Shown here in pieces: positions 6,563 to 9,731 of a stretch of DNA of 9,731 nt. Source of the stretch: an uncultured Saprospiraceae bacterium (lineage in GTDB: Bacteria > Bacteroidota > Bacteroidia > Chitinophagales > Saprospiraceae); assembly GCA_937894165.1 (NCBI GenBank), contig CALCSX010000391.1, forward strand, positions 1 through 9,731. Reading direction: 5' to 3'. Each line of letters opens with the position of its first letter. Position 1 is the stretch's first letter. The position numbers and the translations under genes were made by a program. The notes beneath the pieces were generated by a model that made no database searches, was not told the DNA's origin, and saw nothing but the letters and a program-made list of their open reading frames with translations.

Positions 6563-8119
6563 TTAGTAACCTGAATTCTGTTGGAAGGTACCTCCCGAAA
6601 GATCAATTTCTGTTTGTGGGATCGGTAAAAATCCTCGAGTCGCTGTGTTGAAATTCACATTAAATAAAACCTGATCTCCCTCGTAATTTGGTCCTCTTTC
6701 ACCGGATTTATTTATTTCTGTAGAAGTGATTGCCATACCCTGTCTCAAAAGGTCAAAATATCGATGTCCCTCCAATGAAAGTTCTAAACGACGCTCGTTC
6801 ATAATATTTTCAATTGTTGCAGGAACACTTCCAAGGCCAACTCTGCTTCGAACTCTATCCATGTATGATTGGGCATTGCCACTACCTAGCTCAGCCGCCA
6901 TCAATAGTACATCTGAAAATCTGATTACACGGTGATTTGTCGTTCTATTGAGCTCGAATTGTCCATCAGTCCCCCAATGATCGGCATCGGAAGTATACTT
7001 TTTGGAAAAATAACCGGTGTGCTGATATCCTTTAGTCAAATCTCCATCCAATTCCTCCTCAAATAATATCGTGAATTCCATTCTTGGATCACCTTCCATA
7101 TCATCAACCAACTTTTGACTCACAGGAGCAAAACTCCAACCTCTATCATAATTGTCAGACCCGGCTACTCTTGGTCCTTGTAATTGAGAAGATAAATTGC
7201 CTTTGCCTCCTCTTACATAATTCCAATCCCACCACGGTGGTGTATCTCCATATGAAATTTCAAAAACAGATTCCATTCCGAATTCCCCGGCAGGCTTGAA
7301 ATTATCTCCATAATTAGTTAAAAGATCATGGCCACTGCTTCCTATTATTTCCTCCAACTCCTGCAATGCCCTATTTTTATCGATAACTTCATCACCGGCC
7401 ATCAAATTTTGACCATAAACCCCATTGTAGAATAAAAATACCCTACCTAAGAAAGCCTTCGCCGCCCATTTTGAAATCCTCCCTGCATCCGAAGCCGGAA
7501 TCGTTTCCGGAAGATCCACCATCGCTTCAGTCAGATCCAAGGCTATTTGATTATATACTTCTTCAGGAGAATCTTGATCTTGATTGTACTCTGATGGCCC
7601 CTTTATTGTGGCAGTCAGAAGTGGTACATTTTCAAAAAACTGAACCAATTGGAAATGAAAATATGCTCTCAAAAATTTACATTCTGCAGTTATTCTAGCC
7701 TTAAATTCATCAGATGCATCAATGTCATCTATAACCTCCAAAAGTAAGTTGGCTCTATATATTCCGACATAATTGTTCAACCAGATCGTATGAACGACTA
7801 AATTGGTAGTTGGAATCTGATGCATATTCAACTCATTTTCATCAAATCCATCATTGGCATCAGCCCCTCCGGCAAAAGCATCATCGGACAAGATATCAGA
7901 AACTGTGACGAAAGGAGCCCAAGCACCTTCCGCACTAGTTTGATAATTTAACACGTCGTAAACTGCTATTAATGCTTCCATTGCATCCCTTTCGGTCTCA
8001 TAGAAATTAGTACTCACTTCGCGATCCAATGGCTTCAAATCCAGAAAATCTTTTCCGCAAGAGCTTATAAACAGCATTACAGCTAAAAATAATATAATAT
8101 TTATTTTACTATTTTTCAT
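6563..8119 (-). CDS. susD: SusD-family outer-membrane glycan-binding lipoprotein
   Basis: A 518-residue SusD/RagB-type lipoprotein that forms the lid of the SusC transporter on the cell surface and captures oligosaccharides. The signal peptide has a hydrophobic core at about 8-17 and lipobox ISSC with Cys21; the mature protein begins CGKDFLDLKP, a hallmark of the family. The N-terminal SusD-like part carries TPR-type helices that pack against SusC. The C-terminal RagB/SusD part includes MNERRLELSLEGHRYFDLLRQG (from residue 440, near-invariant in the family), the LPIPQTEID motif (499-507) and the closing QQNSGY, a variant of the usual QNPGY end. Length is normal for the family. It starts 17 bases after the susC stop, as SusC/SusD pairs usually do, and no surface glycan-binding protein follows it. 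The ligand cannot be predicted from SusD sequence; the neighbouring glycosidases suggest a beta-glucan. Confidence 0.96.
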   Translation of the reverse strand: MKNSKINIILFLAVMLFISSCGKDFLDLKPLDREVSTNFYETERDAMEALIAVYDVLNYQTSAEGAWAPFVTVSDILSDDAFAGGADANDGFDENELNMHQIPTTNLVVHTIWLNNYVGIYRANLLLEVIDDIDASDEFKARITAECKFLRAYFHFQLVQFFENVPLLTATIKGPSEYNQDQDSPEEVYNQIALDLTEAMVDLPETIPASDAGRISKWAAKAFLGRVFLFYNGVYGQNLMAGDEVIDKNRALQELEEIIGSSGHDLLTNYGDNFKPAGEFGMESVFEISYGDTPPWWDWNYVRGGKGNLSSQLQGPRVAGSDNYDRGWSFAPVSQKLVDDMEGDPRMEFTILFEEELDGDLTKGYQHTGYFSKKYTSDADHWGTDGQFELNRTTNHRVIRFSDVLLMAAELGSGNAQSYMDRVRSRVGLGSVPATIENIMNERRLELSLEGHRYFDLLRQGMAITSTEINKSGERGPNYEGDQVLFNVNFNTATRGFLPIPQTEIDLSGGTFQQNSGY

Positions 8120-8136
8120 TGTCAGTATTTTTAACT

Positions 8137-9731
8137 TTAGAAAGTAATTGTTGTACCTAATCTGAATGTCCTAGCCTGAGGATAAATTCCACGGTCTATA
8201 CCTACATCAAATGTTGTCAAAGCGCCAATTTCAGGATCCGGACCACTGTAATTCGTGAAAGTCAAAAGATTTTCCCCGGAAAAATAAATCCTCCACATCG
8301 CAGCTCCCAATTTGTTTAACACCCCCTGAGGCATGGTGAAGCCTATCTGTGCATTTTTTACCCGAATAAAAGACCCGTCTTCGATGTACAAATCGGAAAC
8401 GCGATAATTGTTATTGACATCAATCCATGAATATCTCGGAAGTTCATCGGATGTACCTTCTCCTGTCCATCTGTCAAGCGCATCTGTAGTTCTATTGGTA
8501 TACCTAAGATCTTGTCTTTGGGAACCATTGAAAATATCATTTCCATAGGTGCCAATTACCAACATTGAAAAATCAAAATTCCTATATTCTAAATTCATAT
8601 TGAAGCCGAAAGTCCATGGTGCTACAGGATTTCCGATCTGAGTCCTGTCGTTGGCATCAATCACCCCATCACCGTTAACATCGACAAATCTGACATCCCC
8701 CGGGACGGCATTTTTCTGCAATGGAACTCCCTCACTACTGATATGTTGGAAAACCTCAGCCTGATTTTGAAAAATTCCATCTGTTTTGTAACCCCAAAAA
8801 TACCCGATTGGTAAACCTTCCTCTGCTCTGGTAACCATGCCGGCTATAGCCCAGGAAGCACCCGGCAAAACCTTTTCTTCATTACCAATAAACGTCACTT
8901 CGTTTTGATTATAGGATGCATTTACACCCACACTATATCTGAAATCTTTGTTATTATTCCTCCAATTAAGTGACAATTCTACTCCTCTATTCTGCACACT
9001 ACCCACATTAGCTACAGGAGGACTATTTCCCACATGTCCGGGAATAGCTACTCGTTCCAATAATCCGGTCGTATTTTTAATATAATAATCGACCGTTCCT
9101 ACCAACCTGTTATTAAACATACCAAAGTCCAAAGCAACATCGATCTGTTCAGACTCTTCCCATCGAATATCAGCGTTTTCAATAAATGAAGGTGATGCAC
9201 CGACCGATCTTCCGGCTCCGAAATTGTATCCTCTACTTTTATCAATGGTTGAAATAAACTGATAATCTCCGATCTCTTGATTTCCATTAACACCGTATGA
9301 TAACCTGAACTTCAAAATATCTAAATTACGTATCGTAGGGAAAAATGATTCTTCGCTTAAGATCCAAGAAAAACCAACTGCCGGAAAAATACCATAGCGA
9401 TTATTTGCTCCAAATCTTGAAGAGCCGTCTCTTCTGATAACACCGGTAAATGCGTACCGACTCTTGAAATCATAGTTAACCCGTGCAAAAGTGGAAAGCA
9501 AAGCCGAGTGAGAAGCTCCACCATTTGCCATCCAAAGTGTATCAGTAGCTAGGTTAAGGTACACATTATCAGGATCTGTAATAGGAACATCTGCATTGAA
9601 GCCGGAAAGATCTTCAAAATTCGTTTTAAATGCTGTCGTACCGGCTAATATTGAAAACGTATGCTGATTAATTTGCTTAGAATATGACAAAGTGTTTTCC
9701 CACTGCCATATGGATACCCTTCCAATACTCT
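8137..9731 (-). CDS. susC: SusC-type TonB-dependent outer-membrane transporter, partial: N-terminal half outside window
   Basis: The C-terminal 531 or so residues of a SusC/RagA TonB-dependent transporter that imports oligosaccharides across the outer membrane with energy from TonB-ExbBD. The frame is open to the window edge and the first visible residues read SIGRVSIWQWENTLSYSK, a typical barrel segment, so no start lies inside; the signal peptide, carboxypeptidase-like domain and plug are missing from view. What is visible is alternating amphipathic barrel strands and long extracellular loops. Family hallmarks are FTGVIRRDGSSRFG, RLSYGVNGNQEIG and the aspartate-rich loop DVNGDGVIDANDR (8644-8682), followed by IGNPVAPWTFGFN. 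That loop looks like a calcium-binding turn and is common in SusC proteins. The protein ends LGTTITF with a terminal aromatic residue, the signal for outer-membrane barrel insertion. Full-length relatives have roughly 1000 residues, so about half is missing. It heads the visible operon and pairs with the SusD gene 17 bases on. Confidence 0.96.
   Translation of the reverse strand, partial: SIGRVSIWQWENTLSYSKQINQHTFSILAGTTAFKTNFEDLSGFNADVPITDPDNVYLNLATDTLWMANGGASHSALLSTFARVNYDFKSRYAFTGVIRRDGSSRFGANNRYGIFPAVGFSWILSEESFFPTIRNLDILKFRLSYGVNGNQEIGDYQFISTIDKSRGYNFGAGRSVGASPSFIENADIRWEESEQIDVALDFGMFNNRLVGTVDYYIKNTTGLLERVAIPGHVGNSPPVANVGSVQNRGVELSLNWRNNNKDFRYSVGVNASYNQNEVTFIGNEEKVLPGASWAIAGMVTRAEEGLPIGYFWGYKTDGIFQNQAEVFQHISSEGVPLQKNAVPGDVRFVDVNGDGVIDANDRTQIGNPVAPWTFGFNMNLEYRNFDFSMLVIGTYGNDIFNGSQRQDLRYTNRTTDALDRWTGEGTSDELPRYSWIDVNNNYRVSDLYIEDGSFIRVKNAQIGFTMPQGVLNKLGAAMWRIYFSGENLLTFTNYSGPDPEIGALTTFDVGIDRGIYPQARTFRLGTTITF

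Noticed and set aside
9688..9690. TTG at 9690 as the start of the SusC gene
   Set aside because: The frame stays open upstream to the window edge and encodes a typical SusC barrel segment (SIGRVSIWQWENTLS), so the gene is truncated by the window rather than starting here.

Overview
This window looks like part of a Bacteroidota chromosome. It is AT-rich and carries a SusC/SusD pair, with a SusD N-terminus reading C-G-K-D-F-L-D after the lipobox. The starts lack strong Shine-Dalgarno sequences, as is usual in that phylum. The mixture of gene families would fit a free-living, possibly marine or soil, member, but the genus cannot be told from the sequence.

All six genes lie on the minus strand, so transcription runs from high to low coordinates. 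In that order they are: a SusC-type TonB-dependent transporter (9731-8137, N-terminal half outside the window); a SusD-type glycan-binding lipoprotein (8119-6563); a GH3 beta-glucosidase with a signal peptide (6480-4120, probable true start at 6402); a sugar-porter MFS permease (4110-2551); a clan GH-A glycosidase lipoprotein with a C-terminal Ig-like domain, resembling GH158 (2529-1222); and a cytoplasmic GH94-type glycoside phosphorylase (1171-1, cut off by the window edge just before its catalytic loop). The gaps are 17, 82, 9, 21 and 50 bases. No stretch above 82 bases lacks a gene, and no RNA gene, mobile element or CRISPR array is visible. The operon promoter and any regulator must lie outside the window.

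Together these genes form a polysaccharide utilization locus, most likely for a beta-glucan. The inferred route has four steps. The GH-A lipoprotein cuts the polymer and SusC/SusD bring oligosaccharides into the periplasm. GH3 then trims them, and the MFS permease carries glucose or short beta-glucosides across the inner membrane. Finally, the GH94 enzyme splits them with phosphate to give a sugar 1-phosphate. The spacing of the two catalytic glutamates in the GH-A enzyme (83 residues) and its Ig-like tail point to GH158 and so to beta-1,3-glucan. A beta-1,2- or mixed-linkage glucan cannot be excluded. The gene families are all known; the interest lies in their combination and in the unresolved substrate, and nothing in the window requires a wholly new system.
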